NCBI GenBank assembly: GCA_036703315.1 | Contig: DATNPH010000179.1 | Span: 21,671-85,670, forward strand | Reading direction: 5' to 3' | Origin: DATNPH01 sp036703315 | GTDB lineage: Bacteria; Cyanobacteriota; Cyanobacteriia; Cyanobacteriales; Coleofasciculaceae | DNA: 64,000 nt | Shown: piece after piece, positions 9,372 to 18,087 of the stretch | How positions within the stretch are numbered: position 1 is the stretch's first letter | Layout: each line of letters begins with the position of its first letter | Program-made: the position numbers and the translations under genes | The notes under the pieces: model-generated | What the model saw: the letters and a program-made list of their open reading frames with translations, nothing else | Database searches by the model: none | What the model was told of the DNA's origin: nothing

Positions 9372-10439
9372 GTGGAAGATTCTGAGAAAGGTACCATCCT
9401 CATCGTGGATGACAGCCCTAGCCACTTAGGTACGCTGTCTGATTTTTTGATGGAGGCTGGCTTCAAAGTCTTAATGGCTCTAAATGGGGAAAGCGCCATT
9501 GAGACAGTCAAATCTACCCGTCCCGATGTGATTTTGTTGGACATCATTATGCCTGGGATTGATGGATTTGAGACTTGTCGCCGATTGAAAGCTAGTGAGT
9601 CAACTCAAGAGATCCCCATAATTTTTATGACAGCACTTTCGCAGACGGCGGTAGTGGTCAAAGGTTTTCAGCTTGGGGCAGTGGACTATATCACCAAGCC
9701 AACTCAGCAAGAAATTGTTCTTGTTCGTATCACGACTCATCTAACGATTCAGAAACTCAAAGCGAGTCTCCAAGCACAAAATGCGCAACTACAACAAGAA
9801 ATTGAGCAGCGCCATCGGGCAGAAGCAGCACTACAAAAAGCTAATGAAGAGTTAAAGCACTTGGCAACCCTAGACGGTTTGACTCAGCTAGCCAATCGTC
9901 GTCACTTTGATGAGTGCTTGAGCCTAGCGTGGCGCATCTCGGTACGGGAGCAGATGCCACTGTCTTTGTTGCTGTGTGATGTCGATTTTTTCAAGCTCTA
10001 CAATGATTCCAAGGGTCATCAAGCTGGGGATGAATGTTTGCAGCAGGTTGCCCAAGCGATGAAGCGCGCTGTTAAGCGTCCGGCTGATTTAGTAGCTCGT
10101 TATGGGGGAGAGGAGTTTGCTGTGATTCTACCGAATACTAATGGGGAGGGAGCTCTCCGAGTAGCAGATGAAATTCGCTCCTTAATCAGAGGGCTGTCCA
10201 TTGTTCATCCGCAATCCCCAGTCAATGAGTACCTAACTCTCAGTGTGGGAGCTTCTAGCACAATTCCGTGTCATGAACTCTCTCCCGAACAATTGATTGC
10301 TACTGCCGATCAGGCGCTTTATCAGGCAAAAGAATCAGGGCGCGATCGCGCTGTTTTTGCCTTCTTAGCACACCATGCTATCCACGATGTTCGCAGGTTT
10401 CGGAATGGGACAGCAGCAAACCCGCCGCTTCATCAGTAA
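9372..10439 (+). CDS. Response regulator with diguanylate cyclase output (REC-GGDEF)
   Basis: A 355-aa protein starting at GTG 9372, 6 nt behind the hybrid kinase. The N-terminal receiver has D57 in VILLDIIMPGIDGFE and the TA...K signature (FMTALS, DYITKPT). A coiled coil (about 135-165) leads into a GGDEF domain. The active-site motif is intact as GGEEF (245-249), and an RxxD sequence (RPAD, 236-239) sits five residues before it, as in the c-di-GMP product-inhibition I-site. It should make c-di-GMP when its receiver is phosphorylated, most simply by the upstream kinase. No EAL domain is present. The last ~25 residues are not conserved-looking. Confidence 0.93.
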   Translation: MEDSEKGTILIVDDSPSHLGTLSDFLMEAGFKVLMALNGESAIETVKSTRPDVILLDIIMPGIDGFETCRRLKASESTQEIPIIFMTALSQTAVVVKGFQLGAVDYITKPTQQEIVLVRITTHLTIQKLKASLQAQNAQLQQEIEQRHRAEAALQKANEELKHLATLDGLTQLANRRHFDECLSLAWRISVREQMPLSLLLCDVDFFKLYNDSKGHQAGDECLQQVAQAMKRAVKRPADLVARYGGEEFAVILPNTNGEGALRVADEIRSLIRGLSIVHPQSPVNEYLTLSVGASSTIPCHELSPEQLIATADQALYQAKESGRDRAVFAFLAHHAIHDVRRFRNGTAANPPLHQ

Positions 10440-10663
10440 AGTTTCTTCACTTTTGGTGTATCTACGATTACCTAACTAGCAGCGTTTTTATGGCACAGCA
10501 ATGTAATAGCTAGCGGTTGCTGCGTTCAATGTACGTTTGGTGAACAGCCTAGCGCGTGATTGTAGATCGATCCTATCAAGCAACTCGCTCAACGCTATAT
10601 TTATCCTGACGCCAGTTTTCTAGGTACGTAAACTCATTCACCCCATAAAAAACCAAGTTAATA

Positions 10664-12163
10664 ATGAGCGATGAAAATATCAACAAAGGTGTGATTGTAA
10701 TTGTTGATGACAAACCGACTAATCTGGGGGTACTATTTGACTTTTTAACTGATTCTGGCTTTAGAGTGTTAGTCGCTCAGGATGGTGAAAGTGCCCTCCA
10801 GAAGGTTGAATACGCTCATCCAGATCTTATTTTGTTAGATGTAATGATGCCGGGAATTGATGGCTTTGAAACCTGTCGCCGCCTGAAAGCTAACCCGTTA
10901 ACTCAAGACATTCCAGTAATTTTTATGACGGCACTTTCTGACACAGTGGATAAGGTTAAAGGGTTTAATTTAGGTGCGGTCGATTATGTCACAAAACCGG
11001 TGCAGCAGGAAGAAGTAAAAGCCAGAGTTACAACTCATCTGACGCTCCGGAACCTACAGAAGAAATTACAAGTACAAAATTTGCAGCTGGAACAGGAAAT
11101 TAAGGAGAAACAGCAGGCAGAGGAATCATGGCGAAAAGCGGAGGAGAAATATCGTAGTATTTTTGAAAATGCCACGGAGGGCATCTTCCAGGTTACTCCT
11201 GAAGGACAATACATCACCGCTAATCCTGCACTGGCAAGTATTTATGGCTACGAGTCGCCAGAAGAACTGATAGCTCAAATCACTGATATCGGAAAGCAAC
11301 TTTACGTTGATCCAATGCGTCATGAGGATTTAGCTACTCTGTTGCAGAAGTTCGATACCTTGTCTGACGTTGAGTCTCAGGTCTATCGTAAAGATGGCAG
11401 TATCATTTGGATTTCGGAGAATATACGTCCTGTCAAAGCTGCCAATGGTGCACTACTCCATTACGAAGGCAGTGTTGCCAACATTACTGAGCGCCGAGAG
11501 ACTGAAGTTGCCCTACGCCTTGCTCGAAAAAAAGCGGAACTTCTGCTACTTAATACCTTGCCCCAACCTATTGCAGAGCGATTAAAACGAGGTCAACGCA
11601 CGATCGCTGAGAACTTTGAAGAAGTAACTGTTTTGTTTGCCGATCTGGTTGACTTTACAGAGTTCTCGACTCAAACCTCGCCCACAGAACTGGTTGCACT
11701 TCTCAATGAAATTTTCTCAAAGTTTGACCGACTGGCTCAGAAGCATGGTGTAGAGAAAATTAAAACGATTGGTGATGCCTATATGGCTGTCACTGGATTG
11801 CCGACACCTCGTCCCGATCATGCTCAAGCGATCGCCCAGATGGCATTGGATATGCAAGCGGCAATTGAACAATTCAATGCTGAGACAGGTAAAGCCTTCA
11901 AGCTGAGAATTGGCATCAACAGTGGTTCTGTCGTAGCTGGTGTGATTGGCATCAAAAAATTCAGCTACGATCTGTGGGGTGATACAGTCAATACTGCCTC
12001 TCGTATGGAATCTCACGGTATACCGGGCTGCATTCAGGTCACAGCCGTAACCTATGAACTCCTAAAAGAGCTGTATTTATTCAAGAAGCGCAGTCCTATC
12101 CAAGTCAAGGGAAAGGGCGAGATGATCACCTATTTGCTCACTAACCCAAAAGAGCAAGCTTAA
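10664..12163 (+). CDS. Response regulator with PAS and class III adenylate cyclase domain
   Basis: A 499-aa protein with a receiver (D59 in LILLDVMMPGIDGFE), a coiled coil, a PAS/PAC unit (about 165-280) and a class III nucleotidyl cyclase domain (about 318-495). Metal ligands D327 (FADLVDFT) and D371 (KTIGDAYM) are spaced 44 residues apart as in mammalian adenylyl cyclase. Substrate-selecting residues are K367 and D436 (YDLWGD), the adenine-specific pair, and the transition-state residues N443 and R447 are present. It should make cAMP rather than cGMP. The receiver is very similar to that of the adjacent diguanylate cyclase, suggesting receiver duplication and response to the same kinase. 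A gap of about 220 nt separates the two genes, so it may have its own promoter. It resembles CyaC-type cyanobacterial cyclases but lacks a kinase domain. Confidence 0.93.
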   Translation: MSDENINKGVIVIVDDKPTNLGVLFDFLTDSGFRVLVAQDGESALQKVEYAHPDLILLDVMMPGIDGFETCRRLKANPLTQDIPVIFMTALSDTVDKVKGFNLGAVDYVTKPVQQEEVKARVTTHLTLRNLQKKLQVQNLQLEQEIKEKQQAEESWRKAEEKYRSIFENATEGIFQVTPEGQYITANPALASIYGYESPEELIAQITDIGKQLYVDPMRHEDLATLLQKFDTLSDVESQVYRKDGSIIWISENIRPVKAANGALLHYEGSVANITERRETEVALRLARKKAELLLLNTLPQPIAERLKRGQRTIAENFEEVTVLFADLVDFTEFSTQTSPTELVALLNEIFSKFDRLAQKHGVEKIKTIGDAYMAVTGLPTPRPDHAQAIAQMALDMQAAIEQFNAETGKAFKLRIGINSGSVVAGVIGIKKFSYDLWGDTVNTASRMESHGIPGCIQVTAVTYELLKELYLFKKRSPIQVKGKGEMITYLLTNPKEQA

Positions 12164-12351
12164 AGCTACTACATCCTCTCTCACTGCAAGATTATCTACA
12201 CATTCTTCCCCTACTCCCCACCTCCCCATCCCCAAATAATCTTCCTACCACAAAGGGAATAATTCCTTATTGATAGAAAACACAATCCCGTAACCAGTCC
12301 TAGTAACCTGTGTTACTATCTGGAAAAGTATTCTCTTAATTTCGATCACCA

Positions 12352-12849
12352 ATGGGCAAGGTTCTGGTGTTAAACGCCTCCTACGAACCGCTCAATATCA
12401 CTAATTGGCAACGGGCGGTTGTCTTGTTGATCAAAGGGAAAGCCGAGCAGGTTGAACACAACGGCAAGTACGTCTACTCAGAGTTCCCGCTCCCCACAGT
12501 TATTCGACTGCGCCATTATGTTCGGGTTCCTTACAAAGAAATTCCCCTAACCCGCCGTAACATCCTCCACCGGGATAGTCACTCTTGTCAATACTGTGGC
12601 TATACGGGCGACGATTTGACCCTAGATCATGTGATTCCGCGTTCTCGTCATGGGGGCGATACTTGGGAAAACATTGTTACCGCCTGTGTGCGCTGCAATG
12701 TCAAAAAAGGCAGCCGCACCCCCAAAGAAGCCAATATGACGTTGCGGAATCAGCCCCGTAAGCCTTACAGTAGTCTTCACTTTGAAGTTGCCAAACATGT
12801 AAAAGGTGGCTTGCATCAGGAGTGGCGAAAGTATGTGATTGGTATTTAG
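12352..12849 (+). CDS. HNH endonuclease-domain protein
   Basis: A 165-aa protein. The HNH core is CQYCGYTGDDLTLDHVIPRS, then GGDTWENIVTACVRCN: two CxxC pairs that can bind structural zinc and the H...N...N catalytic motif. The N-terminal ~80 residues (VLVLNASYEPLNITNWQRAVVLLIKGKAE) are characteristic of a short HNH family common in cyanobacteria. It is probably a metal-dependent nuclease acting on DNA. No partner gene (methylase, terminase or toxin inhibitor) is next to it, so its biological role is unknown. Confidence 0.88.
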   Translation: MGKVLVLNASYEPLNITNWQRAVVLLIKGKAEQVEHNGKYVYSEFPLPTVIRLRHYVRVPYKEIPLTRRNILHRDSHSCQYCGYTGDDLTLDHVIPRSRHGGDTWENIVTACVRCNVKKGSRTPKEANMTLRNQPRKPYSSLHFEVAKHVKGGLHQEWRKYVIGI

Positions 12850-13019
12850 ATCCTCTGTTTTTGACACAGAGTTATAGAATATCAAAAAACCTGATCGGCT
12901 TGCGAAGGTCGAAAAACTCGACCGACAGATAGTATCGGCTCACTAGCTGTTTTGCAAAAATGAAAGTGGGTTGATCATCAGTTCAACCGCCAGCCGTTTT
13001 AGAACTTGCGATTAGCGGG

Positions 13020-14327
13020 GTGCTGGCAAGCTTATGGAGCAAATTACCACAACCCGACATGCAAACAAACTCGCTTACGTCTCTCAATGATTCACTTTCA
13101 ACCCCTGCATCTAGCTTAGATTCAGAAGCTGTTCTCCTTCAACAGAAGGAATCATCAATTAAAAAGGCTGGTAGTCTCGCCAGTAATTCCCGTGAAAAAC
13201 GGTGGTTGGAGGCTTCTTCAGAACCGAAGGTAGGAGATTTCCGCCAGACTTTAGAGCGTCACCGCTCTGAGCGCCAGCTCGTAGTCATACAAGATTTTCC
13301 CGACCCGGATGCTCTCTCTAGTGCTTGGGCTTACCAGCTAATTGCCCAACAGTACAATATCCAATGCGACATTGTTTATGCGGGTACCCTCTCTCACCAG
13401 GAAAACATTGCACTGGTTAAGCTAACAAGCTTACCTGCAAAACGTTGGAGTATCCAGAGCTTAAAGGAACGAGATTTATCTATATACCAGGGCTATACCT
13501 TGATTGATAATCAGGGAACAACCACACAGCTGATGTCCCTTGTGAAGCAGGCAGGTATCCCGCTCACAGTCCTGATTGACCATCACAGTACCCAAGGTGA
13601 CCTAAAGGCAGAATTCGCCGATATTAGACCTCAAACGCGAGCTACGGCAACGATTTTAACTCAGTACCTTCAGGCAGGGTTGCTGAAGCTAGACATCAAC
13701 AACAGTGAGCATGTCAAGTGCGCTACGGCGTTAATGCATGGTCTGCGATCCGATACAAACCGACTGATGCAGGCGCAGGAAGAAGATTTTCTGGCAGCTG
13801 GCTATCTAAGCCGATTTTATGACAGCCAGCTGCTGAATGCGGTGTTACAAACAGCCCGATCGCGCCGCGTGATGGATGTGATTGAGCGATCGCTCAAAAA
13901 TCGCAAAGTGTATAATAACTTCTCCATAGCTGGTGTTGGCTACCTTCGCTACGATGATCGAGATGCCATCCCCCAAGCGGCTGACTTTCTAGTTACAGAA
14001 GAAAACGTCCACACGGCGGTTGTTTACGGAATTGTTCATGACGAAGACGACGAATTAGAAGTCGTGATTGGATCCCTGAGAACCAACAAACTTACACTCG
14101 ACCCCGACGAGTTCATCAAAGAAGCCTTGGGGCAAGACATTAATGGACGATTCTTTGGCGGTGGACGCATGATGGCAGGCGGCTTCGAAATCCCAATTGG
14201 GTTCTTGGGCAGCTTTAATGACAACCCAGAGTACGCCAAGCTGAAGTGGGAAGTGTTTGATACTCAAATCAAGCAAAAGCTCCTACGGTTAATTAATCCA
14301 AGGGATAATCTGATTCACACCGACTAA
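13020..14327 (+). CDS. DHH/DHHA1 family phosphoesterase (NrnA-like)
   Basis: Up to 435 aa. Motifs of the DHH superfamily are in order: QDFPDPDALSSAW (metal ligands, motif I), YTLIDNQG (motif II), VLIDHHS (motif III, DHH), and a C-terminal DHHA1 domain ending GGGRMMAGGFEIP. Related bacterial proteins (NrnA) degrade nanoRNA or pAp, and some hydrolyse cyclic dinucleotides. The substrate here is unknown. The long frame opens with GTG at 13020; ATG 13059 (MQTNS) is an equally plausible start, and neither has a strong ribosome-binding site. The first ~80 residues are Ser-rich and unlikely to be catalytic. sixA follows after about 90 nt. Confidence 0.87.
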   Translation: MLASLWSKLPQPDMQTNSLTSLNDSLSTPASSLDSEAVLLQQKESSIKKAGSLASNSREKRWLEASSEPKVGDFRQTLERHRSERQLVVIQDFPDPDALSSAWAYQLIAQQYNIQCDIVYAGTLSHQENIALVKLTSLPAKRWSIQSLKERDLSIYQGYTLIDNQGTTTQLMSLVKQAGIPLTVLIDHHSTQGDLKAEFADIRPQTRATATILTQYLQAGLLKLDINNSEHVKCATALMHGLRSDTNRLMQAQEEDFLAAGYLSRFYDSQLLNAVLQTARSRRVMDVIERSLKNRKVYNNFSIAGVGYLRYDDRDAIPQAADFLVTEENVHTAVVYGIVHDEDDELEVVIGSLRTNKLTLDPDEFIKEALGQDINGRFFGGGRMMAGGFEIPIGFLGSFNDNPEYAKLKWEVFDTQIKQKLLRLINPRDNLIHTD

Positions 14328-14421
14328 TTGAGTTGGGATTTTGTATTTTGGATTGGCAATTACAACATAAAATCCTTTCTACCATTTTGTCCATGCTCTT
14401 CTCTAAGAAGTCAGGGTGACT

Positions 14422-14919
14422 ATGGAACTATACTTAATTCGCCACGGCATCGCCGCCGAGCCAGAGGATTATGCTCATGATGAAGAGCGTCCGCTCACTA
14501 GCAAAGGGCGTCAAAAAACTAGCCAAGTGGCAAAACGACTGCGTGAACGTGGGCTGCGCTTCGACCTGATTTTGACTAGTCCTTTAGTAAGGGCACGAGA
14601 AACTGCTATTATCCTCCAAGATACTCATCTGTGTTCCCAAATCGAGGAGTTTCCCAGCTTGGCTCCAGAGGGTGACATCTATACGTGGGTTAGCTGGCTA
14701 GAGGGATGGCAGCAAAGCGCTGCTGGTGACCGATGTTTGGCCTTGGTCGGTCATCAACCCGATTTAGGGAATTGGGCGGAAACCTTGGTCTGGGGCAAAG
14801 CTCAAGAAAAGCTAGTCCTTAAAAAAGCTGGAATCATCGGCTTAGATATTCCAGAAACCAACTCGCCCGTGAGTCGCAGCGAACTATTTTTGCTGACCTC
14901 GCCAAAGTGGTTACTTTGA
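14422..14919 (+). CDS. sixA: Phosphohistidine phosphatase SixA
   Basis: About 165 aa in the histidine-phosphatase superfamily. The catalytic RHG lies in ELYLIRHGIAAEPEDY, the second arginine region in LTSPLVRARETAIIL, and the second histidine in LVGHQPDLG. SixA-type enzymes dephosphorylate phosphohistidine, for example on HPt domains. The start is placed at ATG 14422, with AGG 8 nt upstream, rather than the in-frame GTG 14416. Placement between a DHH phosphoesterase and citrate synthase gives no direct hint of substrate. Confidence 0.88.
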   Translation: MELYLIRHGIAAEPEDYAHDEERPLTSKGRQKTSQVAKRLRERGLRFDLILTSPLVRARETAIILQDTHLCSQIEEFPSLAPEGDIYTWVSWLEGWQQSAAGDRCLALVGHQPDLGNWAETLVWGKAQEKLVLKKAGIIGLDIPETNSPVSRSELFLLTSPKWLL

Positions 14920-15018
14920 GAACTACATTCTGTTGAGTGATCTTTGTAACACGGACGACTAATATAGAAGTCTCTAGTAAGTTAGCCTAAAAACATTTCA
15001 AACTTATTCGGTGGCAAC

Positions 15019-16155
15019 ATGACTGTCTGCGAGTACAAGCCTGGTTTAGAAGGCATTCCCGCCGCCCAATCCAGTATCAGCCATGTCGATGGACAACAAG
15101 GAATACTGGAATATCGTGGCATCCGCATCGAAGAACTCGCCTCAAAAAGCACCTTCCTGGAAACATCCTATTTACTGATTTGGGGTGCATTGCCGACCAA
15201 GGAAGAACTCGCCGCCTTTAAAAAGGAAATTCGTTACCATCGACGTATCAAGTATCGGATACGGGACATGATGAAATGTTTTCCCGAAACTGGTCATCCG
15301 ATGGATGCGTTGCAAGCCTCTGCTGCGGCACTAGGTCTTTTTTACTCCAAACGAGCTTTAGATAACCCGGATTATATTCGGGAAGCGGCGGTACGGCTGT
15401 TGGCGAAGATTCCGACAATGGTGGCAGCCTTCCAGTTGATGCGTAAAGGTAACGACCCTGTACAGCCCAACGATGAATTGGATTACTCTAGCAACTTTTT
15501 GTACATGCTCAATGAGCGAGAACCCGATCCTCTAGCCGCTCACATTTTTGATGTATGCTTAACACTCCACGCTGAGCATACGATGAATGCCTCGACTTTT
15601 TCGGCAATGGTCACAGCTTCTACATTGACTGACCCTTATGCTGTAGTAGCTTCAGCAGTTGGTACTCTTGCTGGTCCTTTGCACGGAGGGGCCAATGAAG
15701 AAGTGATCACGATGTTGGAAGAAATCGGTTCTGTGGAGAATGTCCGCCCCTACTTGGAGGACTGTTTGCAGCGAAAATCCAAAATCATGGGCTTTGGTCA
15801 TCGTGTCTACAAGGTAAAAGATCCTCGAGCGACGATTCTTCAAAATTTAGCAGAAAAACTGTTTGACAAGTTTGGTAGTGATCAGTACTATGACATTGCT
15901 GTGGAGTTAGAGCGGGTAGTTGAGGAAAAGCTCGGCCATAAAGGAATTTACCCCAATGTGGACTACTACTCTGGCTTGGTTTACCGGAAGCTAGGGATTC
16001 CAACTGACTTATTTACACCTGTATTTGCGATCGCTCGTGTTGCGGGTTGGCTTGCTCACTGGAAAGAACAGCTAGAGACAAACCGCATCTTTCGACCTAC
16101 TCAAATTTACACGGGTGGTCACAATGTTCCCTACGTTCCCATCGAAAAGCGTTAG
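15019..16155 (+). CDS. gltA: Citrate synthase
   Basis: 378 aa, the length of the short bacterial citrate/2-methylcitrate synthase type. Signature sequences include DGQQGILEYRGIRIEELA near the N-terminus, LHAEHTMNASTF, GPLHGGANEEV and GFGHRVYKVKDPRA, the last with catalytic H261. It condenses oxaloacetate and acetyl-CoA at the entry to the incomplete cyanobacterial TCA cycle. It is followed by an inverted repeat at 16208 that could end the transcript. Confidence 0.95.
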   Translation: MTVCEYKPGLEGIPAAQSSISHVDGQQGILEYRGIRIEELASKSTFLETSYLLIWGALPTKEELAAFKKEIRYHRRIKYRIRDMMKCFPETGHPMDALQASAAALGLFYSKRALDNPDYIREAAVRLLAKIPTMVAAFQLMRKGNDPVQPNDELDYSSNFLYMLNEREPDPLAAHIFDVCLTLHAEHTMNASTFSAMVTASTLTDPYAVVASAVGTLAGPLHGGANEEVITMLEEIGSVENVRPYLEDCLQRKSKIMGFGHRVYKVKDPRATILQNLAEKLFDKFGSDQYYDIAVELERVVEEKLGHKGIYPNVDYYSGLVYRKLGIPTDLFTPVFAIARVAGWLAHWKEQLETNRIFRPTQIYTGGHNVPYVPIEKR

Positions 16156-16207
16156 TGGCTGGCATCTTTGTAACCTCAGTAACGCAAACCACACTGCCCA
16201 TGCCTTA

Positions 16208-16253
16208 AGCGATCGCCTCTCGCAAAAACACGATAAAGTGAGGGGCGATCACT
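16208..16253 (+). terminator. Inverted repeat downstream of gltA, probable terminator
   Basis: Arms 16208-16221 and 16240-16253 match at 12 of 14 positions around an 18-nt loop, 53 nt after the gltA stop. One arm contains a HIP1 site. The following T-run is weak, so this is a probable rather than a certain intrinsic terminator. Confidence 0.45.
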
Positions 16254-16402
16254 GCTATTTCTCACTGGTTCCTGATAGAAACTAGATGAAAGAGTATGAC
16301 ATCCTAAAAAAAAAGAAGGTATTATTGCTTTATAGCGACAGCTATAAAGGTTAGGACAGATCTAACGGCTGAAATGACCACGTATCAGTAATAAACATAA
16401 AA

Positions 16403-16440
16403 GCCCTCTGCCCTCTACCTTCTGCCCTCTGCCTTCTGCC
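16403..16440. repeat. Heptanucleotide tandem repeat (GCCCTCT/GCCTTCT)
   Basis: Five consecutive 7-bp units, each one or two bases from GCCCTCT, plus a partial unit. This is the short tandemly repeated repetitive (STRR) type described in filamentous cyanobacteria. It lies in the ~390-bp gap between gltA and exbD, which otherwise holds no gene that I can see. Confidence 0.8.
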
Positions 16441-16545
16441 ATATATTCTGAAATAGTGTTTTGAAGACCCAAAAGTCATCGCCTTCCACCTTAGTCGCGC
16501 CTAGCGGAGGAAGGGATGAAGATGCTGGCATTATGGTCGTTAGGC

Positions 16546-16947
16546 TTATGGTTTCTGGGCAGCGATCGCTAATTTTGTCCCTTTGATGCGACGTAATCGA
16601 TCCATGACCTCAACCACTTGACCATGATCGACTTTTCTATCGGCATTCAACACCACCAGCGATTCTGAATTTGCCCCAATCTTCTTTCGCACAGCCTCTT
16701 CAAGCTGCTCTATTGCAATTGGTACGCGATCGAGCGCTATTAACCCATCGGGTTTAATCGTCACATTAATTTGGGCAGTCTTCTGAGCTTGAGCTGTCGA
16801 GGCTTGGGGTAAATTTACCGGCAACCCCTCAGAACGGCTCAAAGACAGCGACGAAACGATGAAGAACGCCAGAATACAGAAAGTCACATCAATCATCGGC
16901 GTGATGTCAATCCCCAACTGGCTGTCGGATTCATCGGGTAGACGCAT
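16546..16947 (-). CDS. exbD: Biopolymer transport protein ExbD/TolR
   Basis: 133 aa with one transmembrane helix near the N-terminus. The membrane-entry motif IDITPMIDVTFCILAFF contains the proton-conducting Asp (in PMIDV) of ExbD/TolR proteins, and the periplasmic domain includes VTIKPDGLIALDRVPI. The start is ATG 16947 (MRLPDESDSQLG), the usual ExbD start. The longer frame to 17004 would lie entirely inside exbB. The gene overlaps the end of exbB by 17 nt, indicating translational coupling. With ExbB and TonB it energises the receptors next door from the proton motive force. Confidence 0.92.
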   Translation of the reverse strand: MRLPDESDSQLGIDITPMIDVTFCILAFFIVSSLSLSRSEGLPVNLPQASTAQAQKTAQINVTIKPDGLIALDRVPIAIEQLEEAVRKKIGANSESLVVLNADRKVDHGQVVEVMDRLRRIKGTKLAIAAQKP

Positions 16948-17581
16948 AGTTATGTTCTCCTTGCTCGTATTGATGGAGGTATAGCAATTCCAGCTGGCCA
17001 CCATACTCCTGAATCATTGCCAGTTGTCGTCGATAAAAGCTGCGAAATGTATTGGCAAACATTAGCGTAGAAATCGCCACAACTAATCCCATGACTGTCG
17101 AGATCAGCGCTTCACTAATGCCGGATGTTACTCCGACGCTTTTAGTAGCCGCTACATCACCTAACCTGAGGGAGGAAAAAGCGGCCATCAAGCCTAAGAC
17201 TGTGCCTAACAGACCCAGCAAGGGAGAAATGCTCACAATCGTTTCAAAGGCTGTACTAAATCGCTTCAGGGTACGGATTTCTGCCTGCGCGGCACTTTCT
17301 AGGGCAAGGCGGAATTTTTCAGGAGTGGAGTGGTTCAGCTCTAAAGCTTCTAGAAATATTCTGCATAGGGGCAGATCGACATTCTGCCGCAACAGGTGAA
17401 GGGCGGCTGGTGGTTTCTGCGGATAAAGCTTTAGCACGTCTCGGAGTACTCGATCTTGCCGACGATGAATCCGAAACCAGAAAAACAGTCGCTCTATAAT
17501 CAACGCGATCGCTGCAATGGAAAACCCTAGCAGTGGCCAAGCAACGATGCCGCCTGCTTGAAAAAATTGGATAGCTGTCAT
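16931..17581 (-). CDS. exbB: Biopolymer transport protein ExbB (MotA/TolQ/ExbB family)
   Basis: 216 aa with three transmembrane segments: FFQAGGIVAWPLLGFSIAAIALIIE at the N-terminus, then a pair around ISPLLGLLGTVLGLMAAFSSL and ISEALISTVMGLVVAISTLMF. These are the ExbB/TolQ core motifs that form the pentameric channel around ExbD. It is first in the minus-strand pair exbB-exbD. About 500 nt upstream is the 3' end of the first TonB-dependent receptor on the same strand, and an isolated TTGACA lies at 17808. Confidence 0.92.
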   Translation of the reverse strand: MTAIQFFQAGGIVAWPLLGFSIAAIALIIERLFFWFRIHRRQDRVLRDVLKLYPQKPPAALHLLRQNVDLPLCRIFLEALELNHSTPEKFRLALESAAQAEIRTLKRFSTAFETIVSISPLLGLLGTVLGLMAAFSSLRLGDVAATKSVGVTSGISEALISTVMGLVVAISTLMFANTFRSFYRRQLAMIQEYGGQLELLYLHQYEQGEHNYASTR

Positions 17582-17867
17582 GCACTTTCTCTAATGCCGT
17601 TCAAGGTTCGAAGGTGAACCTAAGGGGGTATTGTACTAGATAATGATATTTATTAGCAATAAAACTATTTTTAATCAAAAAATATTTTAAAGATTTGAAG
17701 TTCTAAAGTCTCTTATGAGAGAGTCTCAATATTTTTAAGCAGAAACTTAAAGCTTAAAACTGTTTTGTAGTAAGCTTTTTTACGTTTTGCATCTCTACCG
17801 TCATTAGTTGACAGTGGCAGAGAATTTATTTTATTGTGGCAGATTGATAGAAATTAGTTGCAATAAG

Positions 17868-18085
17868 CTATTGGAGCGCAGTCAACACTCCTACTGCATC
17901 AGTTTGCGTATTGGTGGCGACTTCGACCATCGCTTTAGCCAGAATTGATTGGTCAGGAGCGCGTTCAAAGCTGCGTTTCAACGCTTCGACATTAAGTTCC
18001 CAGCATTACACCTGTAAACCGATGAATGATCTCCGGATGTAAAGACTGAGAAAGCAATAGAGCCGCTGCGAGGTAGCATAGCCGC
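17868..18085 (-). pseudogene. Frameshifted relic of an unidentified gene
   Basis: Directly after the stop of the first TonB receptor, the minus strand reads ~30 residues (YLAAALLLSQ, then SLHPEIIHRFTGVMLGT) to a TAA. One frame over, it continues with ELNVEALKRSFERAPDQSI, LAKAMVEVATNTQT and DAVGVLTALQ to TAG 17868. Composition and helical periodicity look like the C-terminal end of a real protein broken by one frameshift. There is no start codon or ribosome-binding site. I do not recognise the family. Confidence 0.5.
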
Positions 18086-18087
18086 AG

